From positions 3,590 through 67,589 of the forward strand of contig DHMS01000029.1 in NCBI GenBank assembly GCA_002405915.1: a stretch of 64,000 bases of DNA, in the 5' to 3' direction. Shown in pieces: positions 42,945 to 50,971 of this stretch. The stretch comes from Christensenella sp. UBA4636 (GTDB lineage Bacteria; Bacillota; Clostridia; Christensenellales; Borkfalkiaceae). The notes under the pieces are model-generated. The model had not been told where the DNA came from and did no database searches. It saw nothing but the letters and a program-made list of their open reading frames with translations. The position numbers and the translations under genes were made by a program. Numbering within the stretch: the stretch's first letter is position 1; each line of letters starts with the position of its first letter.

Positions 42945-43919
42945 CTATTTCTTAATTAAACTTGCAAATTTAACCTTTTTACCGGTTGACCAATCCATAA
43001 TATAACAGTAAATGCCGTTATGTTTATTAAAATTGTTTGTTTTGCAACCCTCACATTCAACTTTGTGATGTTCTTCTCCGATAAGCGTATAAATAATTTC
43101 ATCAACAATTTTGCAACTGTTCGGAATAACGTATTTCAATCCGTCCATTTGCCAGATATTCCATGAGATAATTTCAGCAACTTCTCTTAGGCATTCAACA
43201 ATCGGCAACTTGTTGAATTTTTCCACAAAGTAATCAATAAACGTAAGCAACAAATTTTCTCTTGCAAGTAAAACGTTATCGCCTTGCCACTCAAAGCCGT
43301 AAATACTTTTAAACGAATTTTTTGCCCATTCAACCCAACCAAGTTCGCTATCCACATTTTCGGAAACAACACGGAGCTTCCTATCTAATAACCCTATCCT
43401 TTTTTTCAAGGGGATTTTATTTCCGCTAACGGTATCATATCTGCTAACAAGATACGGGGCTTCACCGCAAGTGATTTCAAGGCGGCATTCTTTTACGTAA
43501 TCTTGCCATGTCTTATTTTCAGGAAAAACTATCTTTTCGGTATTTTCAACCCATCCTTTTTCTATTTCCGTATTAAAGACACCCTCACGACAAAACCAAG
43601 CATTATCAATAAGGTTGTTTTGAGCATTACAAATCCAAGACGGTGTAAAAACCTCGGCTTTGTCTTTAACTCTCATTAGCTGTTCTTTTTTAGACTTTTC
43701 CACGCGCGGTTTTATCACGCTACCATTTCTTTTTCTAATCGCATTAACCGTTATGTAATCGTTCGCTTGATAGCCAAGCCCTTTTGAAGCGTAATTATCG
43801 GTCGCCCAAATCAAATTCTTTTTCGACGAGCGATCCATAAGCAAAATATCGAGTAGTCCGCAATCAAGACGATATATATTGTTTTCGTTAATATCTATTT
43901 CATTGAAGCTAATAGCCAT
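42945..43919 (-). CDS. Restriction-modification associated protein (M-subunit-like)
   Basis: 324 aa. Contains VEKSKKEQLMRVKDKAEVFTPSWICNAQNNLID, where the FTP motif matches the N-terminal hallmark of N6 methyltransferases, but the protein has no NPPY motif of its own. GDNVLLARENLLLTFIDYF follows, and the C-terminal EGCKTNN is Cys-containing. Proteins of this type are often annotated as restriction endonuclease subunit M in gut Firmicutes and precede a helicase-methyltransferase gene, as here. Likely a partner for substrate recognition or modification. Start ATG 43919 with AAGGAG upstream. Confidence 0.7.
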   Translation of the reverse strand: MAISFNEIDINENNIYRLDCGLLDILLMDRSSKKNLIWATDNYASKGLGYQANDYITVNAIRKRNGSVIKPRVEKSKKEQLMRVKDKAEVFTPSWICNAQNNLIDNAWFCREGVFNTEIEKGWVENTEKIVFPENKTWQDYVKECRLEITCGEAPYLVSRYDTVSGNKIPLKKRIGLLDRKLRVVSENVDSELGWVEWAKNSFKSIYGFEWQGDNVLLARENLLLTFIDYFVEKFNKLPIVECLREVAEIISWNIWQMDGLKYVIPNSCKIVDEIIYTLIGEEHHKVECEGCKTNNFNKHNGIYCYIMDWSTGKKVKFASLIKK

Positions 43920-43962
43920 CAAATCAAGCTCCTTATTGTTCTAAAACACCTTTGTTATTTAT

Positions 43963-43991
43963 ATTATATCATACTTTGTAATAATAAGCAA
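43963..43991 (-). promoter_or_regulatory. Promoter of the R-M-like operon
   Basis: Minus strand: TTGCTT at 43986-43991, 17-base spacer, TATAAT at 43963-43968. Confidence 0.75.
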
Positions 43992-44031
43992 TAGTTTTCG
44001 GTTAAGTTTGCAGGGAGAGAAGTTGAGATAA

Positions 44032-44069
44032 AAAAAGACTGCCGCGGGGAGTTTCGGGGCAGTCTTTTT
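44032..44069. terminator. Bidirectional terminator after the shikimate operon
   Basis: Perfect 12-bp stem AAAAAGACTGCC/GGCAGTCTTTTT with a 14-base loop; the A/T tails serve both strands. Ends the aro transcript. Confidence 0.85.
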
Positions 44070-44110
44070 GATTATTTTATCTTTGATTTTTTACATTTTC
44101 CACTCTTAAA

Positions 44111-44567
44111 TCAAACGGAAAGTTTGAGCTTGGAGATGACGGGATAGTGGTCGGAATAATAGGCACCGTCGGGGGTCTTTTCGGTGATTATAAGGGACTT
44201 GAAAGGAACAAAAACTCTACCGAGGGTGGAAGCGTTGGCTAAAACTTCATACTTGTCGCTAAGGAGCTTAACAAGGTCGTCGAATTGCTTCTTCGTGACC
44301 TCTTGCATGCAAATTATATCGGGGTAATCCGGTGTCTAAAAGTTTCACGATTTCGTTACTTCGATAAGACCAGTTTATGTACCCTTTATCGTTTGCGTTG
44401 TACACTTTTATGTTAAAACTCATAACCGTGTACTCGTAATTTTTCGTTTCCGCGGCGGACGAGCTATTTGAGCTACCGGAGCCGGTCGAGCTATCCTCGC
44501 TCGGCACGCATGCGCAAAGCGACAACGCGAGAACGATTGCGAAAACTATCGCTAAAAATTTTTTCAT
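44111..44567 (-). pseudogene. Broken endonuclease/exonuclease/phosphatase lipoprotein gene
   Basis: The first part (from 44567) encodes a lipoprotein signal (LALSLCACVPS) and the EEP-family opening YTVMSFNIKVYN. Near 44330 the frame shifts by one base; in the next frame the expected PDIICMQEV continues. After only about 20 residues comes a stretch nearly identical to aroE (KYEVLANASTLGRVF, 44211-44265), then the family's C-terminal YYSDHYPVISKL. So about 150 central residues are lost and replaced by an aroE-derived patch. It follows aroK by 18 bases. Confidence 0.75.
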
Positions 44568-44585
44568 AGTTTTTTAATCCGAAAT

Positions 44586-45095
44586 TTATGATTTTTCAAA
44601 CCCGAAAAACAACTTCAAAAGATGCTCGGCTGTTTTGGCAAGTTCCTTAGGAGTAGATATGTCTGCATCGAACGAAAAAGTAGCGAGCGACGAATAGTAG
44701 TCTTTTCTTTTTTCCAAAAGTTCGGCGATATCGTTTTTAGTCTTTAAAAGCGGGCGGTCTTTATCGATTGCAAAACGCTTTGTTAAACCTTCTATCGAAC
44801 ATTCGAGATAAAATACGCAGTCGAATTTTTTAATGAGTTCTCTGCCCTTTTCGGTCGTAACAAGCCCTCCCCCCGAGGACACAACGCAGTCGTTTTTTGT
44901 TAAAAGTGCCTCTATAACTTGATTTTCGGCATTTCTGAAAGCTTGTTCGCCGCCGACGAAGGCGTTTTCTATCGAGCCGAATTTTTGCTTTAAAAGCTCG
45001 TCCGAATCGTAAAAATAATAGTTGAGCCGTTGTGCAAGAATCGAGCCCGTTTTGCTTTTGCCCGAGAGCGGCATGCCTATCAAAATTATATTCAT
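44586..45095 (-). CDS. aroK: Shikimate kinase
   Basis: 169 aa P-loop kinase phosphorylating shikimate at the 3-OH. Walker A is GMPLSGKSKTG (Pro-Leu in place of the usual Gly-Ser), the shikimate-binding Asp is in YDSDELL, GGG is in VVSSGGGLV, and the lid Arg is in KDRPLLK. It overlaps aroQ by four bases. Last intact gene of the shikimate operon. Confidence 0.92.
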   Translation of the reverse strand: MNIILIGMPLSGKSKTGSILAQRLNYYFYDSDELLKQKFGSIENAFVGGEQAFRNAENQVIEALLTKNDCVVSSGGGLVTTEKGRELIKKFDCVFYLECSIEGLTKRFAIDKDRPLLKTKNDIAELLEKRKDYYSSLATFSFDADISTPKELAKTAEHLLKLFFGFEKS

Positions 45096-45508
45096 AGCGT
45101 AAAGTAATCGACGGCTAAAAGATAGCCTTTTATGCCGAAGCCGGTGATAACGCCGTTTGCGACGGGTGCGATAACGCTTTCGGAGCGGAATTTTTCACGC
45201 GCGAAAAGGTTGGAAATATGCACTTCCACGCACGGCTTTTTTGCGGCGGAAAGCGCGTCCCTAATGGCGATTGAGTAATGCGAATACGCGCCGGCGTTAA
45301 TGATAATCGCGTCGCAATCGGTCGTAGTTATCTTCGAGCAAATTTCGCCCTCGATATCCGACTGAAAACATTCTACTTCGACACCCTTTTTCGCGGCGTA
45401 ATCCGTGACGATATTTTCAAGTTCTTTGAGCGTAACCGTGCCGTAAATACCCGGTTCTCTTGTGCCGAGGGTCGCCATGTTAACCCCGTTTACGAGCAAA
45501 ATTTTCAT
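45092..45508 (-). CDS. aroQ: 3-dehydroquinate dehydratase, type II
   Basis: 138 aa dodecameric-type dehydroquinase. NGVNMATLGTREPGIYG carries the catalytic Arg/Tyr loop, INAGAYSHYSIAIRDAL the catalytic His/Asn region, and VEVHISNLFAREKFR the substrate site. It overlaps the end of the aroA-aroE gene by 29 bases and aroK by four. Confidence 0.94.
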   Translation of the reverse strand: MKILLVNGVNMATLGTREPGIYGTVTLKELENIVTDYAAKKGVEVECFQSDIEGEICSKITTTDCDAIIINAGAYSHYSIAIRDALSAAKKPCVEVHISNLFAREKFRSESVIAPVANGVITGFGIKGYLLAVDYFTL

Positions 45509-47504
45509 AATATATCAAGAACTCCTTATAGTATTTATCCGCCGTTTTGCGGTCGAAATCCACGCCTAAATACAAGCCGTCGGTTATTAACGCCTGATAA
45601 AAAAGTAGCTTTAACCCGCCCGAATGTTTAACGCCGAAATCGTCGGCTAAACACAAAAGCTCCGTATGAACGGGTTCGTAATTAACGTCGAAAACGTACT
45701 CCGAGCAAGCGACGGCGTTTATAGAAAACGGACAACCGGGCGCAAAAACTCTGCCGAGGGTGGAAGCGTTGGCTAAAACTTCATACTTGCCGCTATCGCC
45801 CTCTACGGGCGTGAAAAAGGGCAATTCCGTGAGCATTTCGCTCACTTTTTGCATGTTGCGCGCGGTGACGAAAACGTTTGCGCCGAGGTTATGAAACGCC
45901 GTGACTACGCTTCGAGCCACGCCGCCCGAGCCGTAAACGAGGACTTTTTTATCCTTGAACGAATAATCCTCGTGGTTTAAGAAAAGTTCCATTCCGCTTA
46001 AATCGGTGTTGTACCCTTCCCCGCGCGAAACGAGGTTTACGCTTTTTACTTTCGGCACGCGCCGATGTAGCCTTTCCATAAGCTCGTACGCCTTGATTTT
46101 ATATGGATTTGTTATGTTAATCGACTTATAGGCGGACTTTTCGAGAAAATCTATCGCCGAATTTTCGTCGAGCGACACGCACGAAAAGCTGTAATCGGAA
46201 AGGTATTTGTCGAGCGTTATTTTGTGCGCTAAAAAGGAAAGCGACATAGTAACGTCCTCGCCGACGAGCGCGAAAGAATTTGTAAAGAGCTTATCGAAAA
46301 AGTTCGGGAAGGACACGGCAACCGATTTTTCGTTGTTTATAGTGCCGCCTTTTTCGGAAACGAGCATGGCAACGGTCGCCGCCATAGTCATTCTGTGGTC
46401 AATCGACGAATAGGCAAAATCGCCTTTCAAGCCGTTCGTGCCGACGATAACGAGGTCGTCGCCCTCTACGCGCGCGGAGCCGCCCGCAAGGTTTATAAGT
46501 TCCACAGTACCCGCTAAGCGGTCGGTTTCTTTGTTTCTTAATTTCGAAAGCCCTTTTATGCGCGTTTCACCATTGCAAAAAGCGGCTATAACGGCAAGGA
46601 GCGGCACTTCGTCCACGAACGTGCCTACAGCTTCGCATTCCGTAACGAAAGGACTTATTTTCGAGCGGTAAGCCGTAACTTCCGCCAAATTATCATTAGT
46701 TTTTACTATCTTGAATTTTGCGCCCGCGGCAGAAAGCACGTCTAAAAAGCCCGTTCTGTTTTTAGCAAGGTCTACGCCCGTAACGGTGACTACACCGCGC
46801 AAAAGCCCTAACGTCAAAAAGAACGCCGCGCTTGAAATATCTCCGCCAACGGTGAATTTTTCAAAGGCAACTTCGCCGCCGTCGAGGGTCAGAGTATCGC
46901 CGTTTTTTACGATATTTGCGCCGCCGAGCGTTAAAAGCCGTTCGGTTACGTCGCGCATAGGGGCAAGCTCTTTTACGGTCGCTTTTTGTTTACCGAAAAG
47001 CCCCGCTAAAAGCACGCCGCCTTTTACTTGCGCGCTCGCTGTTTGAGCGTTTAAAGGCTTTGTAACGCCCTTTTTCAGCGTTATCGGGAGCAATCCGTCG
47101 TTGCTTTCTATCACCGCGCCCGCGTCTGTTAACGTGGCTATTATGTCCGAAAAATCGCGCTTTTGCAAGCTTTCGTCACCCGTGAAAGTCGCGGTCACGC
47201 CGAAGCCCGAAAGCGCGCCTAAAAGTAGCCGCAAAGTCGTTGCGGAGTTGCCGCAATCGAGCGTTTCGCCTAAGAAAAGGTCGGTCGCGCCGCGGACGAA
47301 AAACTTGTCGTCCTCAAACCGTATCTCCGCGCAGAGCTTCTTTAAGCACTCCGCCATGGAGAGCGTATCCTCGGCTATAAGCGGATTATCTATAATTTTT
47401 TCTCCTTCCGTAAGCGCGGAAAGGAGCAAGCACCTCAGCGTTTCGGATTTGTCCGCGGGGCAGGAAAATCTGCCCGAAAACGGATTTGCGGGGTAAATTT
47501 TCAT
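45480..47504 (-). CDS. aroA-aroE: EPSP synthase - shikimate dehydrogenase fusion
   Basis: 674 aa in one frame. Residues 1-410 are AroA (5-enolpyruvylshikimate-3-phosphate synthase): DKSETLRCLLLSAL, LDCGNSATTLRLLLGAL, GDESLQKRDFSDI, GGDISSAAFFL, LSKLRNKETDRLAG, SSIDHRMTMA. Residues about 418-674 are AroE: LVGEDVTMSLSFLAHK (shikimate-binding SxS), NITNPYKIKAY with the catalytic Lys, GYNTDLSGM with the catalytic Asp, VLVYGSGGVARS for NADP, and GLKLLFYQALI. The two steps are not consecutive: AroK acts between them, and aroK is in the same operon. A TTAATCGACTTATA repeat lies inside the AroE part (46117-46130). It overlaps aroC by four bases. Confidence 0.92.
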   Translation of the reverse strand: MKIYPANPFSGRFSCPADKSETLRCLLLSALTEGEKIIDNPLIAEDTLSMAECLKKLCAEIRFEDDKFFVRGATDLFLGETLDCGNSATTLRLLLGALSGFGVTATFTGDESLQKRDFSDIIATLTDAGAVIESNDGLLPITLKKGVTKPLNAQTASAQVKGGVLLAGLFGKQKATVKELAPMRDVTERLLTLGGANIVKNGDTLTLDGGEVAFEKFTVGGDISSAAFFLTLGLLRGVVTVTGVDLAKNRTGFLDVLSAAGAKFKIVKTNDNLAEVTAYRSKISPFVTECEAVGTFVDEVPLLAVIAAFCNGETRIKGLSKLRNKETDRLAGTVELINLAGGSARVEGDDLVIVGTNGLKGDFAYSSIDHRMTMAATVAMLVSEKGGTINNEKSVAVSFPNFFDKLFTNSFALVGEDVTMSLSFLAHKITLDKYLSDYSFSCVSLDENSAIDFLEKSAYKSINITNPYKIKAYELMERLHRRVPKVKSVNLVSRGEGYNTDLSGMELFLNHEDYSFKDKKVLVYGSGGVARSVVTAFHNLGANVFVTARNMQKVSEMLTELPFFTPVEGDSGKYEVLANASTLGRVFAPGCPFSINAVACSEYVFDVNYEPVHTELLCLADDFGVKHSGGLKLLFYQALITDGLYLGVDFDRKTADKYYKEFLIYYENFARKRG
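46117..46130. repeat. TTAATCGACTTATA element, copy 5, inside aroE
   Basis: Exact core match to the intergenic copies, lying in the coding sequence and read as YKSIN just before the catalytic NITNPYK. Confidence 0.6.
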
Positions 47505-48556
47505 AACTTTTTATACCTTTTTATTAAGTCGTCCATTCTGTCCGCGCCGAGCCGTTCGGTGACGGCGGAAAGGGTTGCTATAAGCACTTCCGCACGCGCG
47601 ACAATCATTGCCGACGGAACGACGCACACGTCCGAGCGCACGTTGGACGGTTCGCCCGCCTCTTTCGTCGATAAATCGAACGTTTCGTTAAGTCTGCATG
47701 TCGGCACGGGTTTGACGGCGCACCTTAAAACTATATCCTCGCCGTCGGAAATTCCGCCCTCCAAGCCGCCCGCACGGTTGGTTTTTCTGCCCGTTTCGGT
47801 AAAGAAGTCCACGGAGTCGCTTCCCTTTTTGTCTGCAAGCGCAAAGCCGTCGCCTATTTCGACGCCCTTTACGGACGGAACGTTAAAGAGCGCGGCGGCG
47901 TATTTTGACGAAAGCCTTTCGCCGTTATACGAGCCGAAACCGCACTTCAAATTTTTTACTTTTATAACGAAAGTGCCGCCGAGAGTGTCGCCGAAAAGCC
48001 GCGCTTCGTCGATTTTGTCGAGCGCGATTTCGCTGTTAACGGGCATATAGAGGGGTTTTTGGAAAGAGAGCGCCTCGTCCTCTTCGGTGAATCCGACGGC
48101 TTTAACGCCGCCAATCGAATCGACGTAACCCGTGACGGACACGCCTAATTTTTCTAACGCTTGAGCCGCTATCGCGCCCGCGAAAACAGTTTCGGCGGTA
48201 AGGCGCGCCGACGCGCTTTCCATAACTTCCTCGGCGGTTATGCCGTATTTTTTGATACCGCAAAAGTCGGCATGCCCCGCGCGCACTTCGTATTTTTTGC
48301 CGTTAAAGGTCGAGCCGCAGATATTTTCTATTTCGAACGCGATATTCGCGCCTGTGGTTTTTTTCTTGAAAAGCCCGCCCGTTATTTTGAATTTGTCGAA
48401 TTCTTTGGTTTGGCGCACCGAACGTTCCTTGCCGCCGCGGCGCAAAAAGAGGTCCTCGGCAATGATTTTTTCGTCGATTTTAAGCCCGGCGGGAATACCG
48501 GAGATTATACCCGTCAATTTTTCGCCGTGGGAAAATCCGCCTATTGTAAGCTTCAT
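47501..48556 (-). CDS. aroC: Chorismate synthase
   Basis: 351 aa FMN-dependent lyase forming chorismate from EPSP. Landmarks: N-terminal GGFSHGEKLTGIISGIPAG, RRGGKERSVRQTKEFDKF, RAGHADFCGIKKYG, ESASARLTAETVFAGAIA (R and E of the active site) and RAGGLEGGISDGEDIVLR near the end. Overlaps patatin-like and aroA-aroE genes by four bases each. Confidence 0.94.
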   Translation of the reverse strand: MKLTIGGFSHGEKLTGIISGIPAGLKIDEKIIAEDLFLRRGGKERSVRQTKEFDKFKITGGLFKKKTTGANIAFEIENICGSTFNGKKYEVRAGHADFCGIKKYGITAEEVMESASARLTAETVFAGAIAAQALEKLGVSVTGYVDSIGGVKAVGFTEEDEALSFQKPLYMPVNSEIALDKIDEARLFGDTLGGTFVIKVKNLKCGFGSYNGERLSSKYAAALFNVPSVKGVEIGDGFALADKKGSDSVDFFTETGRKTNRAGGLEGGISDGEDIVLRCAVKPVPTCRLNETFDLSTKEAGEPSNVRSDVCVVPSAMIVARAEVLIATLSAVTERLGADRMDDLIKRYKKL

Positions 48557-49386
48557 TTTTGCTTTTTACCTCTCTTTTTGATAACCTTATTTTTAACGAG
48601 CATATTGATGATTTCCGGCATTTTCGCCTTTGCCGAGCGATAACCGATAACGTACATCGGGTCGAACGCGGAGATTGAAAAGCCTGTGTAACCGCTTAAA
48701 TCGGGTTCCAAAAAGAAATCGGAATTTTCTCTGCCGCTCTTTACTCTGTCCATTAGTATTATGCCGTTCTGCTTGTAGCCTTTATCCAGCGCGGCTTTGG
48801 CGGCGGAATTATAATCTTCCGAGCAAAGGTTTACGCCGATAACCACGTCCGCGCCTAATTTTCTGCAAACGGAAGCGGGAACGGCGTTGACGTAACCGCC
48901 GTCAACAAGGCTTCTTCCGCCGATAACGACGGGTGAAAAAACGGGCGGTATCGCGCTCGAAGCGCACATTGCCCTTGCGACAAGCCCGTCCGTTATGTCG
49001 ACTTCCTCGCCCGTGTTTATATCCGCGGCAACCGCGGAGTACGGGATAGAAAGCTCGTCAAAATGCCTTCCGCCCGTTATGTGGGAAAGGAGTTTTTCGA
49101 CGGTGTAACCTTTGAGCTTTAACATTATTAAGCTTTTAGGGTCGGAAAGGTTGTACTCTTTGAGATAGTCAAGCATTTCGCCCGCGCTTATGCCCGAAGC
49201 GTACATGCCGCCGACGACGGAGCCTATAGAGGAACCCGCCACAACGTCGAATTTTATGTTTTCTTCCTCGAATGCTTTTATAACGCCGATTAGCGCAAGA
49301 CCTTTCGCCCCGCCGCAACCGAGCGCAAGCCCGAGTTTTTTCTTTTTACGCCCGAATAGTTTTGCAAAAAATTCTCTGAGTTTCAT
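48553..49386 (-). CDS. Patatin-like phospholipase (RssA-type)
   Basis: 277 aa. Oxyanion loop LGCGGAKGLALIG, nucleophile elbow AGSSIGSVVGG (GxSxG, catalytic Ser) and the catalytic Asp in LVDGGYVNAVP, the full Ser-Asp dyad of bacterial patatins. The ATG at 49386 gives MKLREFFAKLFGRKKK; upstream extension in the same frame runs through TTTCAAC-type repeats and is not coding. First gene of the aro operon, overlapping aroC by four bases, although its link with aromatic synthesis is unclear. Confidence 0.85.
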   Translation of the reverse strand: MKLREFFAKLFGRKKKKLGLALGCGGAKGLALIGVIKAFEEENIKFDVVAGSSIGSVVGGMYASGISAGEMLDYLKEYNLSDPKSLIMLKLKGYTVEKLLSHITGGRHFDELSIPYSAVAADINTGEEVDITDGLVARAMCASSAIPPVFSPVVIGGRSLVDGGYVNAVPASVCRKLGADVVIGVNLCSEDYNSAAKAALDKGYKQNGIILMDRVKSGRENSDFFLEPDLSGYTGFSISAFDPMYVIGYRSAKAKMPEIINMLVKNKVIKKRGKKQK

Positions 49387-49403
49387 AACAAACCTGTTTG
49401 TTA

Positions 49404-49502
49404 GTTGATAGTTGAAAGTTGAAAATTGAAAATTAAGGACGATTAAAAGTTGAAAGATAGTTTTTCCACAACTTTCAACTTTCAATTTTCAATTTTCAAT
49501 TT
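49404..49502. repeat. Inverted pair of TTTCAAC-type repeats
   Basis: GTTGATAGTTGAAAGTTG-type units (49404-49434, 49447-49456) face CAACTTTCAACTTTCAATT-type units (49468-49502). They can form a long hairpin in the leader of the patatin-aro mRNA. Confidence 0.7.
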
Positions 49503-49511
49503 ATTTGTTAT

Positions 49512-49540
49512 AGTATAACTCAAACAGTAAATTTTGTAAA
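49512..49540 (-). promoter_or_regulatory. Promoter of the patatin-aro operon
   Basis: Minus strand: TTTACA at 49535-49540, 17-base spacer, TATACT at 49512-49517. Confidence 0.7.
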
Positions 49541-49569
49541 CCTTTTAGGCGTTGCGTTTAAAAAACCGA

Positions 49570-50391
49570 TTAAAGTTTTCTTATCGATTTGCGGGGGCAG
49601 TGGTCGGCGCAGTAACAACAACCAACGCACTTACCGTAATCTATCCTCGGCAAGTTGTCTACCATTTCGATAGCTTTTGACGGGCAGTTGCGCATGCATA
49701 TTCCGCAACCGATACAGCCCGCCGTGCAAGAATCCATAACTTCCTTGCCGCGGCAAAGTGTTGAGCAAGCGACGTAAACTTTTGCCGCCTTGGGGATTTT
49801 TTTCATTATCTTTTTAGGACAGACCGAAGCGCATTTGCCGCATGCGATACATTTTTCTTCGTCTATATGCGACACGCCGTCGACGATTGACATGGCACCC
49901 GTAGGGCATTCTTTTACGCATGTTCCGTCGCCTAAGCAGCCGTAAGAGCAACGCTTTCTGCCGCCCGCCGCCATAGATTCGCGAACGCAATCATGTAAGC
50001 CGACGTAATTAGAACGGTCAACGGCGTTTATGCCGCCGCCGCAAGCGGTGACGTAACGAAACTCTCCGCCGCCCGAGTAAGAAACGCCGAGAATCTCCGC
50101 GATTTCCTCCTTATGCGCCTTGTCCGTAACGGGGCAGTCGTCGATTTTGCCGCTGCCGTCGACGAGAGCCGAAGCCATCGCCGCACAGCCCGCTTTGCCG
50201 CAACCGCCGCAGTTTGCGCCGGCAAGACAGCCCAGAACCTTTTCTTCCCTCTCGTCCACCTTAACGGCGAACTTTTTGGAAACGACCATTATTAAAAAGC
50301 CGAAAACTATCGCTATAACGAGCATTATTCCGACCGCGATAAGTACGTCGGTTAAGTACAGTTTGCCCGCTTCTTTCGCTAAAAACAACAT
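49570..50391 (-). CDS. rnfB: Rnf complex subunit RnfB
   Basis: 273 aa iron-sulfur subunit taking electrons from ferredoxin. N-terminal membrane helix (about 13-37), then a 4Fe-4S domain with GCLAGANCGGCGKAGCAAMA and DDCPV. The ferredoxin-type clusters that follow include CSYGCLGDGTCVKECP, CIACGKCASVCP, CTAGCIGCGICMRNCP and CVGCCYCADHCP. Last gene of the apbE-rnfCDGEAB cluster. Confidence 0.94.
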   Translation of the reverse strand: MLFLAKEAGKLYLTDVLIAVGIMLVIAIVFGFLIMVVSKKFAVKVDEREEKVLGCLAGANCGGCGKAGCAAMASALVDGSGKIDDCPVTDKAHKEEIAEILGVSYSGGGEFRYVTACGGGINAVDRSNYVGLHDCVRESMAAGGRKRCSYGCLGDGTCVKECPTGAMSIVDGVSHIDEEKCIACGKCASVCPKKIMKKIPKAAKVYVACSTLCRGKEVMDSCTAGCIGCGICMRNCPSKAIEMVDNLPRIDYGKCVGCCYCADHCPRKSIRKL

Positions 50392-50406
50392 TTTTTCACC
50401 CTCCGT

Positions 50407-50970
50407 TTAAAACACGTTGAAAGCCATAGCCATTAAGCAGCCTAAAATCATCGTAACCGGGAAGCCCTCGAAAGACTTAGGCACGAGAGCCGTATCGAGC
50501 TTTTCACGCATACCGGACATTAAGACTATCGCGAGAGTAAAGCCCAAGCCGCCGAACAAGCCGTAGCAGACGGCGTCGAACAAGTTGGAAACGAGAACGT
50601 TCGTAAGAACGAGTTCGGCAACGCCGAGAACCGCGCAATTGGTGGTGATGAGCGGCAGATAAATGCCCATTGCGCTGTACAAGGGTTTTGAAATCTTTTT
50701 GAGAATTATTTCCAAAACCTGCACGAGAGAGGCTATAATGAAAATAAAAACGATAATTTCCATATACTCGAACCCGAGCGGAACGAGAATGAAGTTATAG
50801 ACGGGGTAAGTTATCAAACACGTTATCGTCATTACAAAGGTAACGGCAAGACCCATGCCCGTTGCGTTTTTTACGCTTTTCGAAACGCCCAAGAAGGGGC
50901 AGATGCCTAAGAATTCTACGAGAACGAAGTTGCTTGCAAAAACCGCGGTAAAAATTATAGAAAATATCAT
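50407..50970 (-). CDS. rnfA: Rnf complex subunit RnfA
   Basis: 187 aa membrane subunit with six helices, NFVLVEFLGICPFLGVSKS and TNCAVLGVAELV carrying the paired membrane Cys motif. It is homologous to RnfE and inverted in the membrane relative to it. Fifteen bases before rnfB. Confidence 0.94.
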   Translation of the reverse strand: MIFSIIFTAVFASNFVLVEFLGICPFLGVSKSVKNATGMGLAVTFVMTITCLITYPVYNFILVPLGFEYMEIIVFIFIIASLVQVLEIILKKISKPLYSAMGIYLPLITTNCAVLGVAELVLTNVLVSNLFDAVCYGLFGGLGFTLAIVLMSGMREKLDTALVPKSFEGFPVTMILGCLMAMAFNVF

Positions 50971-50971
50971 T

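Noticed and set aside
45278..48643. Plus-strand frames opposite aroC, aroA-aroE and aroQ
   Set aside because: Shadows of strongly conserved minus-strand enzymes.
48553..49485. Longer N-terminus of the patatin-like protein (33 extra codons)
   Set aside because: The extension is a translation of TTTCAAC-type intergenic repeats; the ATG at 49,386 gives the family start.
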